Assembly: GCF_000002985.6 (NCBI RefSeq)
Contig: NC_003283.11
Span: 124,001-188,000 of the forward strand
DNA length: 64,000 bases
From: Caenorhabditis elegans
Lineage: Eukaryota; Nematoda; Chromadorea; Rhabditida; Rhabditidae
Reading direction: 5' to 3'
In this document: positions 23,675 through 35,800 of the stretch, piece by piece
Numbering within the stretch: position 1 is the stretch's first letter
How the letters are laid out: the number at the start of each line of letters is the position of its first letter
The notes under the pieces: generated by a model
What the model was told of the DNA's origin: nothing
Database searches by the model: none
Seen by the model: only the letters and a program-made list of their open reading frames with translations
Translations under genes and position numbers: made by a program

Positions 23675-26600
23675 TCACTTTCGTGTAGCCTCTTCAACAA
23701 CATCCTTAATCTCCCGCAAGCTCTCCAAAATGTGCTTCAAAAACCTCGCCGAGTCAGTATTTTCTAACGAATTCCACGTGGTCACATGGAAACTCATTCG
23801 ATCTCCGGTCGTTCCAATTGTATAGCACACCCCATAGTTAGAGCCATCGGGGCATGCAAATCCACCGGCTGGCCAGAAAAGTGATGGTTCTTTGTTGAGG
23901 GCTTTCGCGTATTCGACCATTTGATGTTGAGGGGTCTGGCTTGTGGATAGGGACCAGTTCCTGCCGAATACGTTCTCAAGGAATGGAGTTTTGATTTCAA
24001 GGTAACGGGCGACGACGTACAAGGCAAATAGATGACGGTCGACTCCTCTGGAAATTTTAAAAGTTGGAAAAAAAATTGTCGATTTTTTTCTCCATATTTT
24101 TTGGTCATAAAAATTTGATTAGAAATCGGAAAATCAAAAAAAAATTAAATTTCAGTAGAAATTGTGAATTTATATGGATTTTTGAAAAAAAAAAATTGTT
24201 GTCTTTCCGACAACATTCCAATTTAGGTTTTTTTTTTTGTTTTTTTCTCCAAATTTTGATATTCTAAAAAATCGAAAATCCAATTTTGATGTTTGATTTT
24301 TCGATTTTCTAAAACCCATTTTGAAACTACATTAAAAATTGAAAAAAAAAAAACAATTCTACTCACTTTCCAGCCATCGCAGTTCTATAATAATCTTGGT
24401 GATGATCACATGCCTCTTTCAGCTTCTCCAATTTTTTCCCTGCACCCACGTCCTTTTTCAGCATAGTTCTCACAAAATCACATGACCAGATAGAGCACGA
24501 TCTAACAGTTTCAGTTCTTCCCTCCTTGAATAATCTCATCACCGCGGGCTCATAAGTTTGCTCGAACTTTCCTTGATCCTTGAAATAAGCCATTTGCAGA
24601 GCCATCTGGATATAAGCATCCGGGGATACTTTGGCCTTCTTCATGAAATCCTTTCCGTACTCTGTGAATACCACATTGGCGTTACTGAAGTCATCAGCAA
24701 CACCTTTTGAGATAATAAATGCCTCATCAATAGCGTCCAAAGTTTCTTTGTCCATATCCCAGCACAACCTCTCCGCTTTTGGAACGTGCTCAATGGATCC
24801 AACACAATGACCGTCTGGGCCATATGGAGACTCGAATTGTTCATGGTACTTGATGTATTCACGGACTTGTACATAGATCATGGCGTCGCATGGAGAATGT
24901 TCGGCGTTCGAGGAGAACTGAAACGGAATTTTTGAAATATTGAATTTGTAAGAATTGATGATTTTAGCTATTAAGGGTTGCCTCAGTCTTTCTAAAATTT
25001 CCAAAAAAAATGTCGACTCAAATTGTGATTAAAGACAACTTGGTTCGATGCTTTATAATTTTTTTTTAATTTCCCCGGTATCACACCACTTAATCCTTTT
25101 AGATTCTTAAAACTCACTCTTCCATTCTTGCTAAAAATGTAGACACTCGGTTTATCACACCATAACATATATCCATCTCCATGTAGGGCTCTGGCATATT
25201 CTCTTCCATACTTTGTCGAGTCGTCTTCATCAAAGAATCGTTCTTCTTCGTCGAGGAAAACTATTTCCAGTGAGTTTTCGATAAAACTCAATGATTCCTG
25301 ATTTACACCTCCTTTTGAGAACTTTTCAGTGCGAATTCTAGCCCAAAGATCTCTTGGTCCAATTGTAAGTGCTGACAGATATTTCTCACCTTGTTGAGAA
25401 ATGTGATCGTTTGAGTCTAAGATTTCTTGGAAACTCTTCTCCAACTCCGACGGCTTCACCATACGTTTTCCATGGAAAATATCAATCTTGTACCAGCAAC
25501 CTTTATGGTACACGGCGATATGCTTAGCATCCGGAAGTCGAATCATTTTGTCGCTCGTCTCATGTGGAATTCTTAATGTTCTATAGTACTCGGCATACTG
25601 CTGAGCACACAATGGAATTCCTCCTAGGCTTACTGGCTTCATCTTCTCCGACTTGAAGATATCATTGCAAAAGTGTTGGCGGTTGAGGGTGACGTAGGCG
25701 GCACGGGCGGCCTGGTTGGAGGTGGTCTTTTGGTAGATGACGTCAGCACATCCGACATTGGTTCGGATGAGGGAGTCACGGTAACGCATGTAGACAACTT
25801 CTTTCCACCAGTCGGAGAGCTGGAAATTTGGGAAATTATATTTTTTAAACATCAATTATTTTTGTTGGAATTTCAGAAAACTTGGAAACTTTTTTTTCAG
25901 AAAAGTTTTAATTTTTTTTTTGAAATATTGTTTGATTTTCAGACAAGGTTTTCTCTGGAAAAAATTGCAAGCATATTTCAATTTTTCTTAGAAACAATTT
26001 CAATAGAATTTCGGGGAACATTCGAATTTTGCTATTTTAAAATTTTATTTTCACAAAAAATATTTATCCAGTTTCATACAAAATTTGGCGCCAAGTTCAA
26101 AATTCAGTCCGTATTAGAGTTTAGCTTTTCCATAAAAAGTTTTGAAAAAAATTGAATTTTATTATTCTAAAAATTTGCAATTTTTCGACTGCGTTCAAAC
26201 TTACATAATTCTTAGACACTGCCCATTTCATCCAAAGCTTATTCTGTAGGCCACCGGCAATTGTGCTCTTGAACTCTTCAGCTTGCTCCGAGAGCTCCAA
26301 AAACTCTTTCTCTCCCAAAATAGGCTTCATTGTCTGCAAATACTTGGCAACTGTATCCTCAACTTTTGGTGGTAAAAGCCATGGAAGAATTCCTTGATAT
26401 GAGAAAAATGTTGCTCTTTTTGAAATAAAACCCAGGATTACAAAGAACGCTGTCGTTGCATAGCTTGGCTTCTTGCCAATTTCCTCAAAAAGCCATCCAT
26501 TGTAATAGAGCATCATGATTAAGGAGCATCGGATTACGGTAATTACGGTAAGTGCAGTGACGGTACCGATGAGCAGAGACACAAGAGTTTGAGCAAGAAG

Positions 26601-27382
26601 GGATGTGCTGAAACATTTGAAAATGTGGAAATTTTTAAGTTTTTTAAAAATTTAAAAATGTTTTAATTTCTCAAAAATTTAGACATTTTAGAATTTTCAA
26701 CATTTTAAAAATTTCTAATTTTTTTATTGGAAAATTTCTGGGTTTTCAAAATTTTGAATCTAGCTGATAGCAAATTTTAAGCCCACATTTTTAAAAATTC
26801 GACTAAAATTTTTGGGACTAGCAAGTTCCTAATAACGTTAGAATTTTTTTCAATATCTAAAAGGCGTAGAAGTTATCAGTAAAAACATGCCTACGCGCCT
26901 GCCTTCTACAAGCCTGTTTACACACGCACCTACTTTTCAGGCTAGCCCTTAAATACGCACAATGCGAATTTAGATTCAATGTCGAAATGTACAAACTATA
27001 AGATGTAGGCAGGCGCTAAAAATTCTGCCTGCCTACGCCTATAATCGAATATTTTACACAAATTAATAAAGCCAAATAATCGGCACTGTTGCAAATAATG
27101 CAAAAACAGGCGCGTAGGCAGGCAGGTACGCCGAAAAAAATGCCAATCTCAGAAGCAATATTTGACCTACCCAATAATTCCAAAAGCCATAACTTCCAAG
27201 CTTTTCGGCGCCAAATTCATAAAATTCATTTCCAGGGCGTCCAAGACTGTCCATAACGTCAAAAAGAACACGACCTCCCGAGTGAGAACCGGGAAAAGAA
27301 AGTATTCTAGCTGTTTTGCACAATATCTGACATTCCGTTGAACTATCCGATTCAGCGAGATCGGCCTCGTCGTTTTGCTCAT
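23675..27382 (-). CDS. CPT1-like carnitine O-acyltransferase
   Basis: Five minus-strand exons: 27382-27171, 26607-26205, 25819-25118, 24917-24367 and 24047-23675, joining to 746 residues (human CPT1 is about 773). Start MSKTTRPISLNR is chosen because ATTTTACAG lies a few bases upstream and its frame splices into exon 2. Two hydrophobic segments (about 30-90) precede YYNGWLFEEIGKK. This matches CPT1, which is held in the outer mitochondrial membrane by two TM helices. The acyltransferase domain is well kept: NYLSDWWKEVVYMRYRDSL, KHIAVYHKGCWYK, the catalytic His (about H446, NAEHSPCDAMIY), YGPDGHCVG, EGRTETVRSCS and STSQTPQHQ. It should move long-chain acyl groups between CoA and carnitine for mitochondrial beta-oxidation. 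The residues after the catalytic His (SPCDA in place of SWADA) are unusual, so altered substrate range is possible. Confidence 0.9.
26880..27135. repeat. GTAGGCAGGC-type minisatellite cluster
   Basis: Irregular runs of GCCTGCCTACGC and its inverse GTAGGCAGGC, within intron 1 of the carnitine acyltransferase and reaching its first exon's flank. Similar clusters occur at 14950-15110, 15700-15815, 16285-16345, 27590-27790, 27895-27945, 28600-28800 and 29815-29910. Confidence 0.7.
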
Positions 27383-28323
27383 TTTTATCTGTAAAATTTG
27401 AACTTTTGCATGTTTTGTAAAACATCTGGAACTAAAAATTTCCTGAAGCAAATTTCACTTTCAATATGGTGGCACGGGGGTAAGATTGATAAGAAGTCGG
27501 GGGATGGCAACATTTGCCAGTGAACTTATTATCAGTTGTAAAAGAAGAAAGTGTACTTGAATATAGTTTAGTTCAAGGACATCAAAGGGTACTGTAGGCA
27601 CGTTGCGTGCCTATGTGCCTGCCTGCCGAGAAGAAAAACGACATCTTGATAGAATTCTTGAAAAGTAGGTCAGACAAAGGTGTAAGCCACAATACGTTCA
27701 ATGTCCTACTTTCATATGGGTTTGACTGATTACTTGAAGGCAACCTACGCCTAACTCGTACTTCTTTCAAGGCTGCCTACCTCATGCCTGTCTACCTGCC
27801 TTCAAGGCTACCCTATTACCAAAAACGTAAGAAAGCGGTGTTCTCATAAAAACCAGGCATAAAGTATACACCTTGGCTAGTCAATTGTTATAGCAGCAGA
27901 CAAGTAGGCAGGCGAGTAGGCAAGTAAATAGGCAAATAAGCTGGTATAAATAAAGTCTACGTTTGAAGAACCCGAAGGTGCTAACTTTTGAAAGTTTAAT
28001 ATTTTCAGTATAACTCTCAGACGATAGAGCTATCAACAAATTGCCACCTTACAAAACGCAGCTAACAACTACATAAATAACTTGTCAGTTAAAATTTCCT
28101 TGGGAAACCTTTGAAAATAACGAAAATATACGGGCTAAAACTAAAAATTCTAATTCTCTTTTAGAAAAACAGCCAAAATTGTTAGGTTACTGTAGTTCTA
28201 TAATCCCCCAGAGCCTCTGAAAATCTAGATGGGCAATCAGAAGAAGACTAACACTTGGAATGAGACAGGGTTTCTTCTATTAGTGCAATCGGAGATGACT
28301 GAGGTTCCGCCTTCCCCTGGGGT

Positions 28324-28340
28324 GGGGGGGGGGGGGGGGG
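28324..28340 (+). repeat. Uninterrupted run of 17 G
   Basis: Seventeen consecutive G within a longer G-rich stretch (GGGGT before, CGAGGGGC after). In C. elegans, long poly-G tracts are G-quadruplex-prone and are deletion hot spots when the DOG-1/FANCJ helicase is missing; that is known biology, not shown here. Confidence 0.9.
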
Positions 28341-28889
28341 CGAGGGGCAAAGTCCACCGGTTAGACGACCAGAGTCACCCACCACGTAATAGACACAAAG
28401 AAAAGATTTCGGGTATGGAGGCAGAGAACCTTTGAGACCGGCTTTATTATGTTTGTAGAACACATTTTTTTTGAGAGAAAAGCTAAGAAAAATGGTGGAA
28501 AATTCTGTAGTTTTGTGGGCTCACTCAGCGACTAAAAAAGAATAGGCATGTACCTATAGGTCGGAAGTTATGAGTTTCTTGACATCCTGAAAGCCTGATT
28601 ACACTACGTAGGTCTGCCTACAAGACATCTGATGCCTGCCTGCCTACATCGATGCCAAATCTTGAAGTGTACACGAAGCTCTGTTTTATTTCATTTTATA
28701 ATACGAACTCTTAACTGAAACACTAAACACAGTGAGCCTAGCCTAAAGGGAGAATTTAGGCTGTAGGTAGGTAGGCAAGTGTGAGGGGATTCTAGGCCTG
28801 CACTACTTTAAAATACATTAGCGAGAAAATAAACGAGAGCCCAATGTTTTTTGCTCAGGGATGTTTTTCATGATATATATATTTCAACG

Positions 28890-29700
28890 GCCAAAAGATT
28901 CATTCCTGTTCTAAAGCTCGTGATCTTGGTATATGGATTGACGATCGATTGGCTTATGACAAACATATTATCATCAAAGTTAACGCTGCAATGTTCAAAT
29001 GTCGACAAATTCTTAAAAACTTCCAATCTCTGAATATGCCTTTTTACTTCAAACTCTTCAACATTTACATCCGACCCATTCTCGAATATGGATGTGAAAT
29101 ATATCATCCCAAATCATCATCACTCTCAGCAAAATTAGAGCAACCTTTACGTTTCTACTCTAGGCACGTTTTTAAGAGATGCAAAATTTCCTACGATTCG
29201 TATGATCATCGCCTGATTCAAGCTGACCAGAGCTCTCTGGAACACAGACGGATTCTCCTTATATTAAAAACATTCCACAACATAATAACCGGTAAATATT
29301 ACTTTCACAATTTAGCCCAGTACCTTAAAACATCTAAATCGCCCCGGTTTCCATACCAAATGACTGCAATTGGCAAGACAAATAACAATAGCTTCTTACA
29401 CACACATCTTACAATTTGGAATAAAATATCAAAACTTTTTCCTGTGCCAGTGTCAGGCAATACGTTCTTCAAGCGCATTTCCTGCCTCCCTCTCAAAGAA
29501 TATGCATAATGCTATAATCTCCTCTTCCTCCTCTACTTTGATCTTATTGTGATTGTAATATAATTGTACTAGTCTCCATTTGACCATGGACTAGCTCCAA
29601 TCGGTCATCTTATTATTTACTTTCTTTTATTTTTAAATGTCCAATTTGAAGGTTTACACCTATATTGCAAAGTTAGTGAATAAATTATTATTATTATATA
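28890..29700 (+). mobile_element. 3' end of a CR1-like non-LTR retrotransposon
   Basis: An open frame ending at 29509 encodes the C-terminal part of a reverse transcriptase. ARDLGIWIDDRLAYDKHI is the DLGV...F..H block after the catalytic core. It continues through KCRQILKNF, FKLFNIYIRPILEYGCEIYH and HRRILLILKTFHNI to a stop. The 3' end finishes in an ATT-type tail (TTATTATTATTATA near 29684-29698), as in CR1/LINE-like worm elements. The frame is intact for about 200 codons, so this copy is younger than the fragment at 18386. The 5' part is missing, the usual result of truncated reverse transcription. Confidence 0.82.
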
Positions 29701-31610
29701 TCTGAAAATGTTGTTGTCGGCTGTGGTAATTATAGACGAGATATTTTTTGGTTTGGTTCTTGAGTTCTGAAAACAAGAAGAGCTTTTGGATATCATATGC
29801 CATGTAGGCTGCGTTCTTCGAACCTGCCTATAGGTAGGTAGGCTTGAGACAGACTTAAAAACATAGAAGCATGTTGACAGGCGAGGCAGGCATGTAGGCA
29901 AGTACGTAGACACCGAGACTGTACGAAATCAACACGAAAATTTGCTCTTCTCCGAGTTGTCTCTTTTTGTGAGATCCACCGTTCCTTTTTAGTTTGCCAA
30001 GAGGCAATGCACTGACCATCTGCTCATAGGACCCCCTTCGTTTTTCATGCCGCCTCTGCCCAATTTGTGAATCGCCCTTTGGACTCTATGGGCGGAGTCG
30101 GCCCCTCACCACTAACACGCATTATGTCACTGTCATCCTCATCCCCTCCTCAACTGATCTCCGACTTCCAAAAATCCAAACACACACATCACTGTTTTTG
30201 TTGACATAAACAACTGGGAATCAGAGATTTCAAAATAGAATCTGAAACAACTTACTACAAAAATAACACCAATCAGCAAAAAAAAAAACGTGTGTGTTAT
30301 CATTTAGGGGCAAAGGTGGCACTGACCTTTCGACTCTCTACTTCAATTTTTTTTGTTGGAAAATTAGAGGGCAAAAGAGAAAGTTATCAAGTCACACATT
30401 TATGTTGATTGTAAATTAAATATTTATGTGTGTCAGATGACTTTATTTGTCTGGAAATGAATGGGGAAAATTTGGAGGGAGAAGCAGAAGTTAGCATTCG
30501 AAAAAATGGGAACGGAATTCCGCGGAACTACATATTCAAATACAAGGGTTTAAGGTCTAAAATCGGAGGGAGTTATGAGTTAATCATAGATAAATTTTTA
30601 TGTGCCAATCATGAAATTCTCAGAATTGGTCCTCGATCGTGGTGGGTTCATAACTTAGGCATTAGGCACAAATATGCATACCTAATTATTACTTATGTCT
30701 TTACAAGTTGAAAAGTTTTGAATGATTTATGTTATTTTAAAACTACACAAATTTTTAAACTGGCATATGGTGAGTCAGATGTTTTCTATTATACATTGAC
30801 CGCTATATCTTATAAGATAAGGTTCAAATTTTATTTCGAAGCTTACGGCTGTTAGGCTTAAGCTCAGGTTTAGGCTAACGCTCAGGCTCATTTCTCGGTT
30901 TTCTCTAAAAAGTTATAAACGTTTTTCCAATGTGGAGGACTCCGTTTCAAAACTTAAAACAAGTTGCAAACTATGATATTTTTCTCTGATAGGATTAGGC
31001 TTAGTTGGCCGATTAAAGAATGCTACTTGACAGAAACGCTCATAACTTTTCAAGCAAACGAGTTATGAAAAAACTGTCAACTAGAAAAATGTTCAAAAAT
31101 ATTTTTTTGTTTTTGGTCAGTTGGCATTTTATTAATATCTCTGCAATGAACAAAGTTATACCACTTTCAATAGTTTTTTGTTGTATATTTTATAGTAGCT
31201 CATCAGAATAGTATTTCACCACTTGCACTTCCTACTATCTTCTAAATTTCCCGTCACTGCATTGAACTTCTGAGACACCTTTTCCCTCCGATCAACTAGA
31301 CTACTATTTTCTCTGCGTCTCCAACAATGCCACACTCTCCGCGCAAAAACCGACCTTTGCCCCTTGGGGGTGGGGCTTGCCCCTTCTGTCGACCGACCAA
31401 CAAACATAGAGAATGAGAAGAGAAAGAAAAAGAGACCCCCCACGTGTGCGGTCTCTATCTGATGGGTTGCACTTGAGAAGGGAAACGTGGTGTTCGTATG
31501 GGGATCCTGAGCAGACTACATACAGAATTTATTGCACATGCTACGTGGCAATTTGAGCTCACGGGGCGGCAAAAAGGGATCTATTTAACACCGACAATTT
31601 GTGATTTTGC

Positions 31611-31912
31611 ACCAAAAATACGGTTACCGGTCTCGACACGACAAATTGTTGTTAAATGCAAAAAGGTGTGCGCCTTCAAACGGTACTGTACTTTCAAACT
31701 TTTTTTGCTGGCTTCTAATGTATTTTTTATAGTGTACTTTTTGACGAATTTATGTAGTTATAAAAAATATATTGTTGTGTTTGAGTTTTTACTAATGAAT
31801 CAATTAATTTTTGTTGAAAAACTATGAAAATTTACAAAACTTCCGCAGTACTCTTTATAGGCGCAGACCATTCGGCATTTGTCGTGTCGAGACCGGGTAC
31901 CGTATTTTTGGC
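31611..31912. repeat. Dispersed palindrome (GGTCTCGACACGACAAAT family)
   Basis: Ends are near-mirror: CAAAAATACGGTTACCGGTC at the left and GACCGGGTACCGTATTTTTG at the right, with TTTGTCGTG / CACGACAAAT inside. Same family as 95-298. Confidence 0.8.
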
Positions 31913-32830
31913 GAAATAACGCGATTGAAATCGCAAATTTTGCGTCTGGGTAATATATTTAAATATATTTATATACAATGTTTGTATATAACTATATATA
32001 ATGCAATACTGCATAATTTTTAAACTCCTAAGGCTAAAAATCCTTCTTCTCCCTTTCCTGGGGCGATGTTTTTGGGGAAGCTTCTTTAAAATTTGCCAAA
32101 TGAATTAAACTTCAATATTTTCTGTAAAAAAACCGAGAACGGAAGATAATTGGCTTCAAAGTGCCCGGGCATTTTTGGGCATGCCCAAAAATCTCTGTTG
32201 CCAATTAACTATTATTTGAACACCCGCGCGCAAAGCGCTTAAAGTTTCCTAGGCCACGCGACCGTGTACTCCTCTCGGACAAACAAACAAATCGAATTTT
32301 ATACATTTTTTTCTCAATTTTCGGCGATTATTCACGATTTCTCGTTTTTTACATTCTTCAGAAAGTAGTTTAAACCAAATTCTCATGTTTTATCGACGAA
32401 AATACAAACTATTCGCCTAAAAATGCCCGTTTTTACAACGCTTGCTGGCCATTTCTCTTTGAACTTTACTTCAAAATAAAACAAAGTCGCTATAAAACTT
32501 GTTTTTTCTTCATAAATCCTAAAAAAATCCCGTTTAAATTCCCTCCAATTTTCGCCCTGACACTAAACAGGGCGCGCTAACGACACTCCGTTTCTGGCTA
32601 TTTAAATTGTGTTTTTTTTTCGAAATGCAAAATGATGTGCGAATTTCGTCGGAAATTTTAGTTTACAGTTCACTATAGTGTAAAAATTGGTCATTAATCG
32701 ATTTAAAAGACTTTTAAAAAGAAAAAAATGACTAGGATATTGGCAAAAAATCGACTTTTATTCGAATTTCCTTCATTTTCACCGTTAAAAATCCGAATAA
32801 ACTCGAAAATGTTCAAAATTTCAGCAGAAA

Positions 32831-35800
32831 ATGTCGGCTCCAGTCCAGTGTCCGATCCATCCAGACGTGCATTTGATCGAAGATCACCGTGCCGGGGATC
32901 TGGTCTGTCCGGCGTGCGGCTTGGTCGTCGGTGATCGGTGAGCCTTAAAAATATATAATTTCCTGCAAAAAATGATCTTTAAATCATTTTTAAAGCAATT
33001 AATTTAACTATTTTTCAGTCTGGTCGACGTCGGAACCGAATGGCGTTCATTTTCCAACGAACGTAGTGGAAATGACCCATCTCGTGTCGGAGCACCGGAA
33101 AATCCGCTGCTCAGCGGCGGAGATTTGAGCACAACTATCGCCGTGGGCTTTGGCGGCTCCGACAGTGATAATAGTTTGGCGAATGCTCAAAGAAAGTCAA
33201 TGAACAATACGGATCGTCAAATGACCGCCGCGATGAGCCTTATTAGGGAAATGAGCGAGAGAATTCACTTGCCAAGAAATATTCAGGTAGAATATTGGAT
33301 TTTAACTGAAAAATTCGATGAAAAATGTTGGGAAATTCGTCAAAAAACAGATTTATAATCTCAAAGCAAAGGAATCACTTTAAAATTGGAATAGAAACTA
33401 TAAAAATGACATTCTTCCTGGATTTTTGCTGAAAACACACATGAAATTGTAAAAAATCTCAATTTTGAACGATTTCAGCCGGAAAAAATTAGCGAATTTA
33501 GACATTTTTTGAAAGTTTTTCTTTCACTTTTGGACAAAAACAGCTGTTCAACGCTTAAAAAGTTGAATAATTGTCAATGAAACCTGAATTTTCCCGAAAA
33601 AAAAAAATTTAATATCAAAGTTTTAGTTTTTTCCGTAAAAACTCAAAGAAAGTTGTGAAAAAACTTAATTTCAACCTGAATATTTGTAAAAAAGCAACGT
33701 TTCTATGTCATTCATCGATTTTTCGAAAAAAAAAGTGGAAAATGAAGGTATCCACCTTTTTTTCCAATAATTTTCCATATGAATAACGTCTTCACAAGGA
33801 AAGTTTTGGGTAAAATCTCAAATTTGGAAGATTTTACTCTGTAAAATCAGAAAATTCTTTTAAATTATTGTTTTTTAATTGAAAATTCAAGATTTTCACC
33901 CATTTTCTTAATGATGCCGGCATTTTTCATGCAATTTTCTGATTTTTTTCACCTATTTTCAGTGACTAGCGCACGACGTGCGCTATGCCTTCGGGAGTGG
34001 GGATAGGGTTAGTTCGCTCTAACGTATCAGCAAGGTAGCTGGCGTAGGTTCTCGGCTTCGCCTCAAACCTGTGTTGGGGTTAAGTGTGTTCACCTTGAAA
34101 TTAATAAAATATTCTAAGGATTTGTTTCTTTTTTACATTTTAAGAATTATTTTGCGGCTCCGGCGCTGAGTTTTCAGTTTCTCTAAGATTGAAGAAACAT
34201 TCTAATGTAAGGAGTTGTTTCACATTGAAATATTCTTAAAAATTATTTAGCGCCAGCGGCGCTGAGTTGAATTTTCTCTAAGATTAGAAAAATATTCTAA
34301 GCAGTTGTTTCAAATTCAAAAATTCTTAAGAGTTATCAGCGCCTTCGGCGCTGGATTTTCAAAGTTTTTTGAAAGAAAGAAACATACTAAAAAGTTGTTT
34401 CTAATTTAACACTTTGAAGTCTTATTTAGCGCCTTCGGCGCTGATTTGAACTTTTACTAAGATTGATGAAATATGCTGAAAAGATTTTTCACTTTTAAAA
34501 AGAAAATGTAAAAACATAAAAGATATTTCGAAAACTTAGGTGAGGATATGAAATGGTAGTTTTTTTTCAAAACTTTTTCATTTTTAAAGCTGGACAACAT
34601 TTCCCCTAAAATTTTTTTGAATCTTACATTTTTCGAATTCAGTGTCAAATTCTGAGTCTATTCAAAAAAACAGAATTAAAATTAATCTTAAACAAACCAA
34701 TTAACAAACGCTCAAAGTTGAAAAATCAAAAATCAAAAAAGGCATTAACTTTCTTCTGGGTCGATTATCTCTGTGATGTATGACTCGATTTTCAAAATTT
34801 TTTTGTCACTCGCTTAAGAAATCTTCAAGGTTTTATATATTTTGCTCAGAATCAGAATAGCTCAAACGACTGCAAAGTTCTGAGAGGGGGAAAAAAGTTT
34901 TTGGACAAAAAACTACCGTTTACTACCTACAGTACCCCTACAGTACACCTACCGTTTACCACCTACAGTACACCTACCGTTTACCACCTACAGTACACCT
35001 ACAGTACACCTATTTTTACCACCTACAGTACCCCTACAGTACCTTAGCATCAACTCCTAACCGAATACCTCTTCAAAAAAAAAATTAAAAAAAAAATAAC
35101 ACTCGGTGGGGGTCGAACCAATGCAACGCTGCTAACATTATTTTTTCCTATTATGTTTAAAATGTTTTGCAAAATTCGCAAATTTTGAACTTTTTCATAT
35201 GTTTCCAGGTAGATATTTGATAAACTGTTTTAAAAAACGAAATCTACGTACAAATTCACATATTGATGTCAAAAACCTAACAAAAATGTTGAGGTTAAAC
35301 ATGTTTTCCATACACTTTTCAAAATGTAGAGATATTTCAGCTGTAAATTTCAAATTACTATAACTTTGCTCACAGTCAATCAAATTGCAGAAACTAAAAT
35401 TTTTTAACAATCCCAGACATACACCAATTGTTTCAAATAAATTTTGTACCATCACCTTCAACACTGTGCAAAAAAAGCGACATGACACGCGAAAAACGCC
35501 TTTTTTTGGTGTTTTACTTAACTTTTCTCTTAAAAGACATGAACCAATTACATAACCATTTAGATAATAAGATAGAAAAAATATTTTTACATATTCTGAA
35601 AAAAAGAAAATCAAAAAATATCCAGTAACAGCAAAGTTAGAGACAAAAGTGTGTGCTCAGTTTTCGGACGGTGGTTTTGCGACACGCAAAACGGGAAATC
35701 ACGCAAGTTCCGAATTTAATATAGGAAGAAGGCAGAAAATTCAGAATTTTATAGCCCAAATTCAGTATTAAATGTTGGAAAAAACCAATTTTTTTCAATT

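Larger units (their letters stand above)
27383..32830. other. Repeat-rich intergenic region upstream of CPT1-like and ttb-1 genes
   Basis: This 5.4-kb spacer holds minisatellite clusters, a G17 tract, a non-LTR retrotransposon 3' end, the 31611-31912 palindrome, and a GC-rich stretch (29940-30180, 31210-31480) of unknown role. A short hairpin around GGGCATGCCC is at about 32163-32192. A frame without a canonical ATG start at 30430-30711 is open but resembles nothing I know. Confidence 0.5.

Noticed and set aside
27063..27425. Longer 120-codon frame at the CPT1-like first exon
   Set aside because: Its phase cannot join exon 2; the overlapping frame starting at 27382 splices correctly and gives CPT1-like membrane segments.
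30430..30711. 93-codon plus-strand frame with plausible amino-acid mix
   Set aside because: It begins at GTG, lacks splice signals and homology, and lies in repeat-rich spacer; kept only as a remark.
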